Part shown: in pieces, positions 1 to 11,007 of the stretch
How the letters are laid out: each line of letters begins with the position of its first letter
Numbering within the stretch: the stretch's first letter is position 1
From: Cyclina sinensis
Taxonomy: Eukaryota; Mollusca; Bivalvia; Venerida; Veneridae
Direction of reading: 5' to 3'
DNA length: 64,000 nucleotides
Assembly: GCA_012932295.1 (NCBI GenBank)
Contig: JAAONU010000001.1
Coordinates: 19,220,120-19,284,119 of the forward strand
The notes under the pieces: model-generated
What the model was told of the DNA's origin: nothing
Databases searched by the model: none
The model's input: the letters and a program-made list of their open reading frames with translations, nothing else
Position numbers and translations under genes: made by a program

Positions 1-395
1 ATACTGTGTCTATCGCAATGCTTTAATAATTATAGTGCACAAAGTTTCTTTGTACATGTATTTCAATATTTTTTAATAATAACGTAACATGTTGTTCCTG
101 AAGGCTTCTGTTCTAAAATTACAGATAAAATTGGTGAAGTGCAAACTATTTCCATGGTGATAAGCTGGTTTCTCATAATCTTCAAAATTGCCTGAAATAT
201 CTGAATATGGCTATCGACAGAAGAATTGTCCACAATGATGATGAAACAGCTGGATTCCCACCTACAAAAGACGTGTAAACATAAGTAGGCTGAAATATTC
301 TGTTTTCTTTAAAATCACGTAAATATGACTGATATTGAAATACTAGCGAATGTCAAGTTGTCAGTTAAATAATTCTTAGTACAACAGATAATATT
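1..395. other. Unassigned flank
   Basis: AT-rich sequence with no open frame, RNA gene or repeat structure that I can support. It ends at ATATT, the left target-site copy of the adjoining transposon. Confidence 0.5.
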
Positions 396-1115
396 CACCG
401 TGTCCATACGTTACCGGTGGAGGTGGTGCAAGAAACGTTGGTGTGTGGTATATTACGCTGGTTTTGTGGAGAAATTGGGACACACAGGTAAGAAAATTAA
501 AACTTTTATGCGATAGTTTATCAAGTTTTGTATCGAGACTGTGCGCAAGATGATCTCATATTATTTACGAATTCTCGTCTTGGCCTGCTTTCTCCCAGAT
601 ATTTTCCGTTTTCTGTATCATTCGTGAAAAAGACGATCATTTATGAGTATGCGCTAAAACAGGGCATTGAAAATTGTCGTAAATGCAGTGATAGCAACCC
701 CACGATGAAAGTCCAGCTTACCTTTACTAGAAAATTCCAACTGACACTAATTTCGCACTTAGTTTACTTCATTTGACGAGTAAAACTGTCGGGAAATATG
801 TTTTCATGAAAAAACACATGGTAACGCTGGTGTAGGTGGTGCACAGCCTGACCATGCCTGTAACGCTGGTGGCATGGTGTTTTAGTAAAATCGCCTTTCT
901 TTACAGTTTTCGATATTGAATAATCAAATTATAGACCTGTCTGTCAGCTATTGTTAAAACGAAAAATGTTTTACACACTCTGAGTGGATCACCGTCTTTC
1001 CGGATGCATATTTGAGCTCTAAGTTGCTGTTCAGAGTTTGCTATATATTATCGTGTTTGTCTGCTTTCTCCAAGATCTTTACAGTTAAAAATTGATAGTA
1101 ATCTCAATTGGTGTC
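396..1115 (+). repeat. Left long terminal inverted repeat with subterminal motif repeats
   Basis: Pairs with 3134-3857. It carries repeated versions of a short motif, AACGCTGGTG and near variants, at about 434-443, 453-462, 821-832 and 860-871. The last copy sits in a hairpin with CCATGCC (852-858) facing GGCATGG (871-877). Repeated subterminal motifs of this kind are usually transposase binding sites; that role is inferred. An 82-codon frame at 528-776 recurs inverted in the right arm and is just an open frame inside the repeat. Confidence 0.8.
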
Positions 1116-3133
1116 CTTTTTAATTACAAAAATGTAAAATATTACAGTATAAGAAGACTACAGTCGAAACTCTCCAGAAATAGAACAGTAAAGTTCTATC
1201 AAGAAAACTACCAAGCAGGGAAAACTTATTAGCTCGACTGGAGAGCTATCCTACTACCTGGACGTCGGTGTCCTGATTTCAGATTATAGTTTTTGTGCAG
1301 GAAATTTATGTTTTACTCTAACTTCTTTAGTTCTTTAGGGATTGACTTTCAAACTCCAAATATATGTTACTTTTTCATCGCACACATAATATGTGGTAAG
1401 GTTCATAACTGTAGAACCCAAATTTCCACAATGATTCTCCCTTTTAATTTTGAATTTTCCTTAAATGCTGTAATATTTTACTATAACTACCTTATTTCTT
1501 GATGAGTTTTCAATGATAAAATATCATATGATATTCCATATACCATGGAGAAGACTTTATTCGGAAGTGTTTCCTCTGGACGTACACTGTATGACTGATC
1601 TCAGTATGTGAAAAATGTGAAACTACATTTCCTTTTTTAGCTCAGTCTCGTATTACAGACATCCAAAAAGCGCACCAGTACATCCAAATAATAGGGTTAT
1701 ATTTTCTTGTTTAACTTTACTATTCAATTGTTGGTATTTAGCGTTACAAAAACGCCCATAGATTTAAAACGAATACGAAAACGCCCTGGTGACCATGTCT
1801 TTTCCAAAATGCAACCGATTTCACAATTTATATAAATTCATCCCCAAGGGAGATTAGTGCAAAGTTATTTTTAAATTAAACTCGCAGTTTCGAAAAAGAC
1901 GATTTTTAAACTTTCCAAAAATAAAGGTATATGGCTAAAAAAGCCCCCCTCCCCCCACCATCATTCTTCCCAGTAGACAAGTTAAAAAAAATATTTGAAT
2001 TTACTTCAATAGCAAGAGCGATTGCGACTAGGAGGTTTGGCTAGCTACTATCATGTATCATATGTCAGATGATATAAAACATGATTTTCCTATAATTTGA
2101 CATCTTGACCAAGTTTTTTAATCTAACTTGACTCAAGTTTCAAACTCGTCAAAGAATTCGTTAAGACAAAAATTTTGAACAAGTTTTATTAAAATCGGGT
2201 CAAAAATGTTTGTAAAAGAGGTTTTCTACCGAGCTGAGCCAGTGATCTAGCTTTTCATCCTACATGACACTGATCTTCAATTTCTACAAGGTTTTATTGA
2301 GATGAAAATCTATGAAAATCTTAACAAAAATATGGTTTCTTCAGTGAATTGTTCTTTTCATTATTTAGCCAGTGATCCAAGTCTTTGAAACCGCGTGATC
2401 AAGTTTTGAACTCGTCAAGAGTTTTTAGGTTAACATTCTGACCAATTTTTATCTAGATCATAAAACATGTGGACTCTTGAGTGCCGACGAGCAAAATGTT
2501 AACGGACGGAGAGACAGACAGACAACAGACAAAAGTTGACCCCTATATCTCACTGACAAAGCATGACAAAAAGCCACAAGTCAGAATGATGATCGAATGT
2601 CAATATACTGATCAGAAAGTTTGATTCGCATTAAGGATTATCATGCCTGATTTCACTGAAATTTGTCAACTGTATGATATTTGAAAACATAGTTCATAAG
2701 ATATGTAATCACGTTGAGTGACATAAATAAAAGGTGAACAGCGTTACTTAACACCAAAAAAAAAAAAAAAAAAAAAAACATTTAAAATGGAATTATTTTT
2801 TTCCCCCAAAATATCGGAAAATTGTGTACAAGAAAGCCAGTTAAAAACCTTCATATATCAATTAAATCGTTATAGGCCAGATCAGGATTATTTGGAGGAA
2901 ATTTCGCCATATTCCGAGTTTAGAAAAAAAATGAGCATGTTTTCAGATCGACATACGAAAAATTATGTTAACAAAATGCAAAATAAAATTAGTTTTAGTA
3001 CACGCTTGTCCATGTAAAGGTTTAACACCTGGAAATACGTCTATATCGATTAATTGTTGAATGCAAAACAAAACCATGCTACATCCAAATCCTGATCTGT
3101 ATCGCACTAAGACAGATTTGATCTTGCAAAAGT

Positions 3134-3857
3134 GACACCAATCGAGATTACTATCAATTTTTAACTGTAAAGATCTTGGAGAAAGCAGACACACACGATA
3201 ATATATAGCAAACTCTGAACAGCAACTTAGAGCTCCAATGGGCATCCGAAAAGATGGTGATCCACTCAGACAGAGTGTGTAAAACAATTTTTGTTTTAAC
3301 AATAGCTGACAGACAGGCCTATAATTTGATTATTCAATATCGAAAACTGTAAAGAAAGGCGATTTTACTAAAACACCATGCCACCAGCGTTACAGGCATG
3401 GTCAGGCTGTGCACCACCTACACCAGCGTTACCATGTGTTTTTTCATGAAAACATATTTCCCGACAGTTTTACTCGTCAAAAGAAGTAAACTAAGTGCGA
3501 AATTAGTGTCAGTTGGAATTTTCTTGTAAAGGTAAGCTGGACTTTCATCGTGGGGTTGCTATCACTGCATTTTCGACAATTTTCAATGCCCTGTTTTAGC
3601 GCATACTCATAAATGATCGTCTTTTTCACGAATGATACAGAAAACGGAAAATATCTGGGAGAAAGCAGGCCAAGACGAGAATTCGTAAATAATATGAGAT
3701 CATCTTGCGCACAGTCTCGATACAAAACTTGATAAACTACCGCATAAAAGTTTTAATTTTCTTACCTGTGTGTCCCAATTTCTCCACAAAACCAGCGTTA
3801 TATACCACACACCAACGTTACTTGCACCACCTCCACCGGTAACGTATGGACACGGTG
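3134..3857 (-). repeat. Right long terminal inverted repeat
   Basis: Reverse complement of 396-1115 with scattered substitutions and small indels, for example in the GAGTGGATCACC neighbourhood. Similarity stops at about 3133, where the left arm reads CTTTTTAATTAC and the right-arm complement reads ACTTTTGCAAG after the shared GGTGTC. Confidence 0.8.
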
Positions 3858-3862
3858 ATATT

Positions 3863-4435
3863 ACTCTTTATAAAGAGAGTCGTTGAAGCAGTGATCGATA
3901 GATAGTCATTTATTCTAAATGAACACTTTTTGGGCGTCTAAATGCCTGAAGGATACATTTTTAAACATATGCTCTTCTTTAAAATATCAATATTTTTTCC
4001 CATTTTACAGAGAACACGCCAATAAAACGTAGCTTATGTCCCTTTAAGCAAACGATCAAAAAAATGTAAGAATGCCCTGTAAACGTAGCTGTTTATTTAT
4101 TCTTGTATAATTTAGCGGCATTAAGAGTTACGCGTATTCAAGGAGGTTGCAGTATTAAAATTAAGGGATTATAGCACTGAATCGCTTGCTATATTTTCAG
4201 ACAATAATTTGCTTTTCGTTTCCTTCTCTTTTATGTTACAGTTGCTAGATCTTGTTTCGAAAGGTTTCCACAACTATTGTTGGCCAGTTAGACGTCATAT
4301 TCTTTAGTTATTTTTGTTTTATCATGTCTTGACATATGGTATATAGAAATAATCATGCAAAACAAGTCTTTGCAGAAGGACAAATTATCTTACCAATTCA
4401 TACAAGTACATTAATTGTAACAGATACACATTGGA
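3863..4435. other. Unassigned stretch 3' of the mucin-like gene
   Basis: No gene or repeat recognised. Because the mucin-like gene runs on the minus strand with an open splice phase at 4750, its remaining exons may lie here, but I found no convincing acceptor plus coding block. Confidence 0.35.
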
Positions 4436-4600
4436 GCATACCGGTGGTCAATAGGTAACGCGCAGGACTGGTAATCCAGAAGTCGCTAGTTTGATACCCG
4501 CTCATCCACTATTATTTCTAAGTGTCTATCGAATGAGACGTTAAACCTTTTCCTTCGCAGTGACCTCCCCTTTATTCTTTCTCAAAGGGAAGTAACCGCT
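4436..4600 (+). mobile_element. tRNA-Thr-like SINE
   Basis: The head resembles a tRNA. There is a D-arm/A-box-like GGTGGTCAATAGGTAACGC, an anticodon-type stem GGA/TCC around loop CTGGTAA (GGT would be threonine), and a T-arm/B-box-like TAGTTTGATACCC. About 50 bases on is ATGAGACGTTAAACC, a block I associate from memory with the conserved core of molluscan V-type SINEs. It is not a working tRNA gene: the T-loop deviates from GTTCGAATC and the acceptor stem does not pair cleanly. The 3' limit is approximate. Confidence 0.5.
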
Positions 4601-4749
4601 GCGCGGGAGCTTGAAAATGTTTGTTTCTCTAAAGCTTACTTGACGGTAAATGTCACAAAATTTTAAGAAACACTTGATCTTGAAAAGACTGAAATGGAAT
4701 TTAATTATTGACCCCACACAAAAGTATTTTAAGATCTGAAATATGTTAC

Positions 4750-6658
4750 CATTAGATGGTTTTTTCGTGGATTTCGTTGGAGCTGGTGTTGTAGGACTTT
4801 TAGCCGTTGATAATTTAGTGGATTGTGCAGTGCTTGTGCTTGTTTGTGAGGACACTGCTGATGTTTGAGTTGGTGACATTGATGCCGCTGATGTTCCTGC
4901 AGACATTGTTGTCATCGATTTACTTGAACTTGTACTGTCGTTCGGACCGCCTGCTGATGATGTGTCCATTTCGGTTGTCGTTACAGAGCTGGCTGTTTCT
5001 GCCGAGACTTTATCGAAAGTAAAAATAACAATAATTATTTCATTGAAAATAGAAAAAAGTGTCCTCGGATATAAGGTGAACACAACTATGTATCTGTGAA
5101 TAATAACCCATAGTAGCCTGTCTAACCAAAGACCTAAAATATCACAAATGTGAAACTCCTTTATACCCAAATGAATACACTGTTTAATCACGCGGCAAGT
5201 CAACATTCTCTCCAAACAATGTCCTGTACAAAGCCTAAGTAGACGTCAGTAGTATATTTTAAAGTGACCAATTCAGTATATAAATTACTTTTTAAGTAAG
5301 GTATCAATTTGGATGCAAATGAATGTTGGATTGCATATGCAATTTGTTTTCATCATAATCAAATAGTTTTTGAGATATTTGAGATACACAAAAAACTAGC
5401 TTTTGCGAGATCTGTTATCCAGCTGCCGCGAGATTTTGTGAGATTTACACAAGTAGCCAATCTGTGGTATTTTAGGTCTTTGATCTAACTAAAGATTAGA
5501 GCTTAACACTGAATAATAGTCTTTGATCTAACCAAAGATTAGGGCTTAACACTGAATACTAGTCTTTGATCTAACCAAAGATTAGAGCTTAATACTGAAT
5601 ACTAGTCTTTGATCTAACCAAAGATTAGAGCTTAACACTGAATACTAGTAACCAGAGCAAATGTCACAACATGGACTGCGATGATACCTTTAAAAACAGC
5701 CCAAGCAAGGAATTTTTAAAGAGGTTAATGAGAACTAATGACAATAGAAAAATGAAAACTGCAAAGAGTTAGAAATAGAATACATGCTATCTTTAAGAAG
5801 ATTTCTCACAGTATAGATAACGGTGTTAACAAGATATAAGATTATCTCTCCATTGTAAAGCTGGCTATCTTGCACATGTACTCAACTTAATCTGAAACAA
5901 ATGGCCATACATATTGACTTACACCTTAATGAAATTCCGCTGGACATTTGCTTTTATCTAAAAGGATTTATGAATTCGCCATACATTTATAACAGCCTAC
6001 CAGGATCCAACATTCGCATTTAAAATGATGCATCTAATGTGTTTCTTCAATGACTTAAGATTTTAATTATTTTAATTATTCCTACATATCCACAAAAGAC
6101 ATGACATCGGAACATTAGGGTTGTAAAGCTTATGTCTGGTGGCTGCAAGACTGATAATACAAAAGTGTCCTGATTCGCCTCTTTTTGTCTATCTGGTGAA
6201 GCCTAAATCTTTTCCATGCAACGGCATGCAAGGATAAATCATTTGGGAATTTTCTTTTTTCTTTCACCTTCCCTAAACTTTAACTAAATTTAAGTTGGTC
6301 GTTAGTCGTTTGGGAAAATCACAACCATCAATATATAAATCTTAATTGAGAAAAAATTATTATTTTAGCTATAAATCTAAATTGAGAAAAATTATGATTT
6401 TAGCTTGAGGTACGGTACAGCCGATAACAAAGGTGCTGATAGTTCTCGAAGACCATAAATCTCGCCAAATGCAGACTTGAACTTTAGGTAGCTGTTTCAG
6501 ATTGTTTTTAACCTAAAACAATCCTGGAACAGGTCAACAAATCTGACGTTATAAGACTTTAATGGTTGACATTTAAAACACACTCCTTAAATAAAATTGT
6601 AAATAGGTTACTTACAGGCAACGAGGCATACACATACTGTAAGTACCAACAACTGCAT
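4750..6658 (-). CDS. Secreted Ser/Thr-rich mucin-like protein (partial, 3' end not found)
   Basis: Two minus-strand exons splice in frame. Exon 1 (6658-6616) starts MQLLVLTVCVCLVA, a typical hydrophobic signal peptide, and ends one base into a codon at a GTAAG donor. Exon 2 (5007-4750) follows an AAAG acceptor, supplies the two missing bases (Phe), then reads SAETASSVTTTEMDTSSAGG and on through about 85 residues made mostly of Ser, Thr, Ala and Pro, ending in a Lys-rich KSTKKPSNG. It leaves in phase 1 at a GGTAACATA donor. Such composition suggests dense O-glycosylation of a secreted or surface protein, for example a mucus component. No TM segment, GPI signal or folded domain is visible. The intron (5008-6615) holds a 43 bp array. 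I infer the splice from phase and signal-peptide fit only. Confidence 0.5.
5123..5485. repeat. Inverted repeat pair in mucin-like gene intron
   Basis: ACCAAAGACCTAAAATATCA at about 5125 faces its near reverse complement at about 5461-5485 (GGTATTTTAGGTCTTTGATC). The left arm lies just 5' of the array in plus-strand terms and the right arm overlaps the array's first unit. A small foldback element that spawned the array is possible. Confidence 0.55.
5475..5646 (+). repeat. 43 bp minisatellite, 4 copies
   Basis: Four contiguous 43 bp units, each starting near AGTCTTTGATCTAACCAAAG with one to three differences per unit. Every unit contains TCTTTG and CAAAGA spaced by seven bases, so each copy can form a small hairpin. 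Confidence 0.9.
5647..6615. other. Rest of mucin-like gene intron 1
   Basis: No gene recognised. A short direct duplication (AAATTGAGAAAAATTAT type) occurs around 6337-6405. Otherwise it is plain AT-rich intron. Confidence 0.4.
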
Positions 6659-7304
6659 TGTCTGAAAAGTTGCAAATATACAAATAAGCAACGACATGAA
6701 AATGTAGAAAAAGGTTAATTTACCGAAACAAAAAAAAAGTTCTATTTTTAATTCTAAAAAAAAAAAATTGAGACAAAATGCCCGCTAAAAGTATAATTAT
6801 AAAAGTGCCTTACTTTCAAGCTTAAACATATAACCAAAAAAACGCAGAAGAAGGAAAAGTTGCAATATGTACTTCCATAAATGCAACAATTCAGCAACAA
6901 GAAACAGCCAAATAGGCAACGGAAATTTACAAAAAAGATAGAAACGCTGCTATACCTTTTTCCTTTCCAAGTCAATCCTATCCTGTATCACCGACCTTAC
7001 TTAAGTATCTGGACTTAAACAATCTGTTATCATTTCAGTATGATATCATAACCCTCGTGTATCTTTAAAATTATCAAATATTTCACTATCTGAATTATAA
7101 AAGGGGGCAACATTACAGTCTAAAGATTTCCTACATGTCTGTATGAAATGTAAGAAGACGTTCAATAATTGTATTTGTAACTGTAACAAGGTTTATGCAT
7201 AGATCAGCTGAACAGTTTTATCTAATTTTGCTCATTTTACCCACCGCAGATATTATTTCTCATTAAAGAAAAGTATATTTGGTTGATTGGCATTTCACAT
7301 GCCA
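6659..7304. other. Upstream region of mucin-like gene
   Basis: Lies 5' of the signal-peptide exon on the minus strand, so it would hold the promoter and 5' UTR of that gene. I see A-rich runs near 6729 and 6757 but no motif I would call. Confidence 0.3.
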
Positions 7305-7568
7305 GTGCGCCACGTCACACGTTACAGGACGTTGTCGGCAAGCGACCAGTGTGCCACGTCACACGTTACAGGACGTTGTCGTCAGGTGACCAGTGTGCCA
7401 CGTCACACGTTACAGGACGTTGTCGTCAGGTGACCAGTGTGCCACGTCACACGTTACAGGACGTTGTCGTCAGGTGACCAGTGCGCCACGTCACACGTTA
7501 CAGGACGTTGTCGGCAAGCGACCAGTGTGCCACGTCACACGTTACAGGACGTTGTCAGCAAGCGACCA
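7305..7568 (+). repeat. 44 bp minisatellite, 6 copies
   Basis: Six contiguous 44 bp units, each starting GTGTGCCACGTCACACGTTA and differing mainly in a GTCGTCAGGTG versus GTCGGCAAGCG segment. The unit is CpG-rich against an AT-rich background and carries ACGTCACACGT, a short interrupted palindrome. Open frames through it arise because its units lack stops. Confidence 0.95.
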
Positions 7569-8880
7569 GTGTAGACTGGTATGAGTCTGCACATCTATGC
7601 AGTTTTATTACATGCAATATTCTCTCAAGGGATAAAGTTTTCCCCATGCCGATACCCTTTTAAATGACAAATGATTCTTCCCAATAGAAAGATGGACAAT
7701 TTCAATCTAAACTATGATTAGCAAGGTAAGGGTTAAACTAAATTCCCATACATGTATCAACTCTTCCAGACCTCTTTAGGTGGATTTGCGTTTTGATTAC
7801 TGTTCGTTCCAGTCATTCTGGAGGAATTCTTAGGAAACTCTAAAGGCGCATCTTGAAATGAAATTGCTCCTGTTTGCTCATAACAGCAGTTAACATGGTA
7901 ATTGACTTTGAAACGTTTCTGCTCCTAAATTTATCAAAGCCTTTCAATTATTTATTGAACGTGATGGGCATTTTCTTTTTCGTATCAGATACTGTTTTGG
8001 ATCTTAACTATTCATCTTAAACGGGGTCTTAAATTTCAAAAAGTCAAATGTTTCCTCATTAAATGCTTTTTCGTTTAACGGACACCATTAAAGCAAAATA
8101 CCTGTGAATGAAAGATCTTTACAAAGAGATACTTCTAACGCGGTCGCCATGTCGTCACTGCTACAAATATTTTAAGACTTCTTAAATGTTTTGTACTCTG
8201 CCGGCATGATTGCAAGATCTTGTCTTTTTTTCAATGGGACAAGAAGTTTTTCAAATATATATAGATCGTTATACCTACCTGAAAAACAGCCTCTTAAGAT
8301 ACATGATTATCATGTTGATAACAGGTGTTCTAACTGATATCCCGTTATCAAAAATAACCGCACGTCTTATTTCGTTGCCGTTAACCTTAACCACACTATT
8401 GCGAAATTCCTAATAGTTCAAAAGGTTAGTTATTGAACCTTCTTAAATCAAAAATGTATTTCTATGCCGACTTCTGAACTTTTTTCAGTTTTTTACTTTT
8501 CTTTTCATTGGCTTGAAAAGTACTTTCTTTACTGAGTTAAGTGAAATGACTCGTATTTACATGTGTCATCTTGCTTTCATTTTTAGTCACACGCATTTGA
8601 TGATGTTCTATCGATCATCTCTTGTTCGCTCGTATGTGAAAGCAAAGCCTTTTAAGTCTTAACAATCTGACTGAAGTACGGGGCTGATTTTAATCAGATT
8701 GAAGTCATAATGATTTGAAATTAGAAAAAAAGTATTAAGAACTGAGACATAAATAGGAATTCAAACCCCAATCAAGACCTATTTTTCATTCTTCACTTTT
8801 GGTGTTAAATATATTAAACTGAAATGAAGCCTTTGGGCATGCTAAATTACAGCTTTCTTAATTCTCTGGACATTATATAA
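7569..8880. other. Unassigned stretch
   Basis: No gene, RNA or repeat supported. The longest frame (67 codons at 8210) shows no recognisable features. Confidence 0.4.
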
Positions 8881-9416
8881 ACAAGAGGGCCATGATGGCC
8901 CTATATCGCTCACCTGAGTATGACTGCTTTTAACAAAGTTGTTACGGACCTGGTTAATTGACCCAAGATGACCCATATTCAAACTTGACCTAGAGATTAT
9001 CGAAACAAGGTTTCTGACAAATTTCCAGGATATTTGGGCTGAAAATGTTACCTCTGGAGTGTAAAAAAAAGGTTTCCCATATTTGGGCTCTGTGACTTAG
9101 TTTTTGACCCCAGATGACCCATATTCGAATCTGAGCTAGAAATCATCGAAACAATCTTTCTGACAAATTTCCAGGATATTTGTACTCAAAAGGTAACCTC
9201 CAGATTGTTAACAAGATTTTTCTATTTTTGGGCCATCTGACCTAGTTTTTCATCTCAGATTACCTATATTCGAACTCTTCCCAGTAATTACTGGGACAAA
9301 CATCCTGACCAAGTTTCAATAGAATTGAGGTAAAATTGTGACCACGAGAGTGTTAACAAACTAAGCGTGGACTACTATGGACGACGACATCGATCCTTAT
9401 AGATCTGGGAGGCTAA
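8881..9416 (-). mobile_element. HINE-like interspersed element (GGGCC hairpin family)
   Basis: The left edge has ACAAGAGGGCCATGATGGCC, a hairpin, followed by TCGCTCACCTGAG. The interior repeats a unit of about 145 bp containing TGACCTAGTTTTTGACCC and GACAAATTTCCAGGATATTT. The right edge has a CGTGGACTACTATGGACGAC stretch then GATCTGGGAGGCTAAAAAG. Read on the minus strand this is a 5' arm, microsatellite-like tract, tandem units and 3' hairpin. The class is inferred from architecture. Confidence 0.6.
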
Positions 9417-10009
9417 AAAGCAACAAAAAAGGAAACGAAAAAGAATTAAGTACCTACTCATCCCTGGAAAAGAGAAAAAGAAACTAAAATGAAAGATTTT
9501 TTAATTATTTTGTGGGGTGGGGTTATGGAGCAAGTACCTAGGATGTGTCTAGGATTCCCCCGTAACTTAAGCTTTCAGTTTGCAAATATTAGCGTTATCT
9601 TATTTATGGTGTATATATGTAAGTTATAAGGCAAATCCAACATGCATTATTGAATTAGGCCAAATATGAACATGATGTGTACTGAAAAGATAATCATGTT
9701 AGTAGTGTAGTGGGTTGCAAATAAAAAGATGAGACCACAGAGCGGCAGCAATGCTCGTCTATTTTATTTATAGGAAATGAGCATGAAAGTCCTTACCAAT
9801 CAAAAAAAAAAAAAGAAAAAAAAAATTTAAGATATATTAATCAAGGAGGGGGAGATGGTCTGTGGAGTCTGGAGGGTGGGGGGGGGGGCAGATACTGCAA
9901 GGGGGTGGGTGTCCCATGTGTGTGTGTGGTGGGAGAGAAGTACCTTCCCATCCCATGTCAGTAAGTTTTATGCGTTGTGCTTTCCAAATAGAAATTTTTT
10001 TGCTATGTA
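9417..10009. other. Unassigned stretch with G-rich tract
   Basis: No gene recognised. Positions 9845-9935 are strongly G-rich on the plus strand, with GGGTGGGGGGGGGGG, GGGGGTGGG and further G-runs that could form a G-quadruplex, followed by a short GT run and a GGGAGAG segment. Confidence 0.5.
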
Positions 10010-10385
10010 AGTCTTTGCAAAAACCAAGTGACCCCTGGGGTGGGGCTTATTTTTACCCCAGGGACATAATATGAACAGGTCCACTAGAGGATGCTTCACA
10101 TCAAATTACAAAGCTCTGTGTCAAGTGGTTTTAGAGAAGACTATATTTAAAGTATTTCCTATATAACTATATATAAGCCCCAGGACGAGGCCAATATTGA
10201 CCCTGAGGTCATGATATGAACTAACCTGGCAGAAGTCCACTAGACAATGCGACACACCAAATACCAAAACTCAAAGTCTTAAGGTTTATGAATAATCAGC
10301 TAAATTAAAGTTTTGTACGATGCTGACGATGATGACGACTCAGTAACAATAATAGCTCCACGTTTTCTTCGAAAATAGCCGAGCT
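10010..10385 (-). repeat. Remnant of the ~160 bp-unit repeat family
   Basis: Two units with the family signatures GACCCCTGGGG, TCCACTAGACAATGC, ACCAAATA and CCTATATAACT, ending near GACGATGATGACGACTCAG and AATAGCCGAGCTAAAAC. Same family as the arrays at 17.1-18.1, 21.5-22.7 and 29.5-31.5 kb. Confidence 0.6.
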
Positions 10386-10439
10386 AAAACTTGCATCCAC
10401 TACTTATAGTGGTCAAGAGTGACAACTGATATCGAAATA

Positions 10440-10965
10440 CCATCGTGCATGCAAAAGTTATGGACCAGAGTTTAAGTTTATTAAGTTTAATACCTATGTG
10501 ACATTGACCTTTGACCCAGGCACCTGCGCCTTGCACGCGACACATTGTCTACTTATGGTAGTCATGTGTACCAATTTATTTTGAAATTCCATCATGCAAG
10601 CAGAAGTTATGGACTGGACACAAACTCCAACTGAACTTAAACCTCAATGCACTACTGTGTTCTTGAACTTTGACCTCGGTCTTGCAGGCAACACATCGTC
10701 TCATTATGGTGGTGAAGTGTACAAATTTATTTTGACGTCCCATCATGCATGCAGATGATATGGACTGGGCAAGAACTCAAACTGCACTTAAGATATATGA
10801 CAAATACACAAAGTTCAACCTCCGGCTGTGACTTTGAACTTTGACCTAGGGATCTGGGTTTTGCACGGGACACATTGTCTACTTATGGTGGTCAAAAGTA
10901 CCAATTTATTTTAAAATCCCATCATGCATGCAGGCGTTTTCGACCGGACACAAAGTACTCCCCAG
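10440..10965 (+). repeat. ~115 bp tandem units, about 4-5 copies
   Basis: Recurring blocks: GACCTTTGACC, TTGCACGCGACACATTGTCT, ACTTATGGTGGTCA, CAATTTATTTTGAAATCCCA and TCATGCATGCAG. The units are degenerate and no gene is involved. Confidence 0.7.
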
Positions 10966-11007
10966 CCACCACCCACCCCTATTTTATGGCGGGGAATAAA
11001 AGCATAA

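Larger units (their letters stand above)
396..3857. mobile_element. 3.46 kb DNA transposon with ~720 bp terminal inverted repeats
   Basis: The element begins CACCGTGTCCATACGTTACC and ends with the reverse complement. It is flanked on both sides by ATATT (391-395 and 3858-3862), a 5 bp target-site duplication. The inverted repeats stay nearly identical inward to about 1115 and 3134. The interior holds an A-run near 2757-2778, a stretch around 2040-2620 resembling the degraded dispersed repeats elsewhere in the window, and a 76-codon frame at 2787-3017 matching nothing I recognise. No transposase motif is visible, so the copy is probably non-autonomous. The superfamily is not settled: 5 bp duplications occur in some hAT groups, but arms this long are more typical of Mutator-like or foldback elements. 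Confidence 0.85.

Noticed and set aside
528..776. 82-codon frame, repeated inverted at 3477-3725
   Set aside because: The two are one sequence within the transposon arms; no known motif, and an arm is an unlikely place for a gene.
4436..4515. Genuine tRNA-Thr gene
   Set aside because: The T-loop lacks GTTCGA, acceptor stem pairing is poor, and a SINE-like core follows, so it was called a tRNA-derived SINE.
7305..7568. Regularly spaced array considered as a CRISPR
   Set aside because: Units are contiguous with no unique spacers, and the genome is eukaryotic. The same applies to the arrays at 5475, 48938 and 57693.
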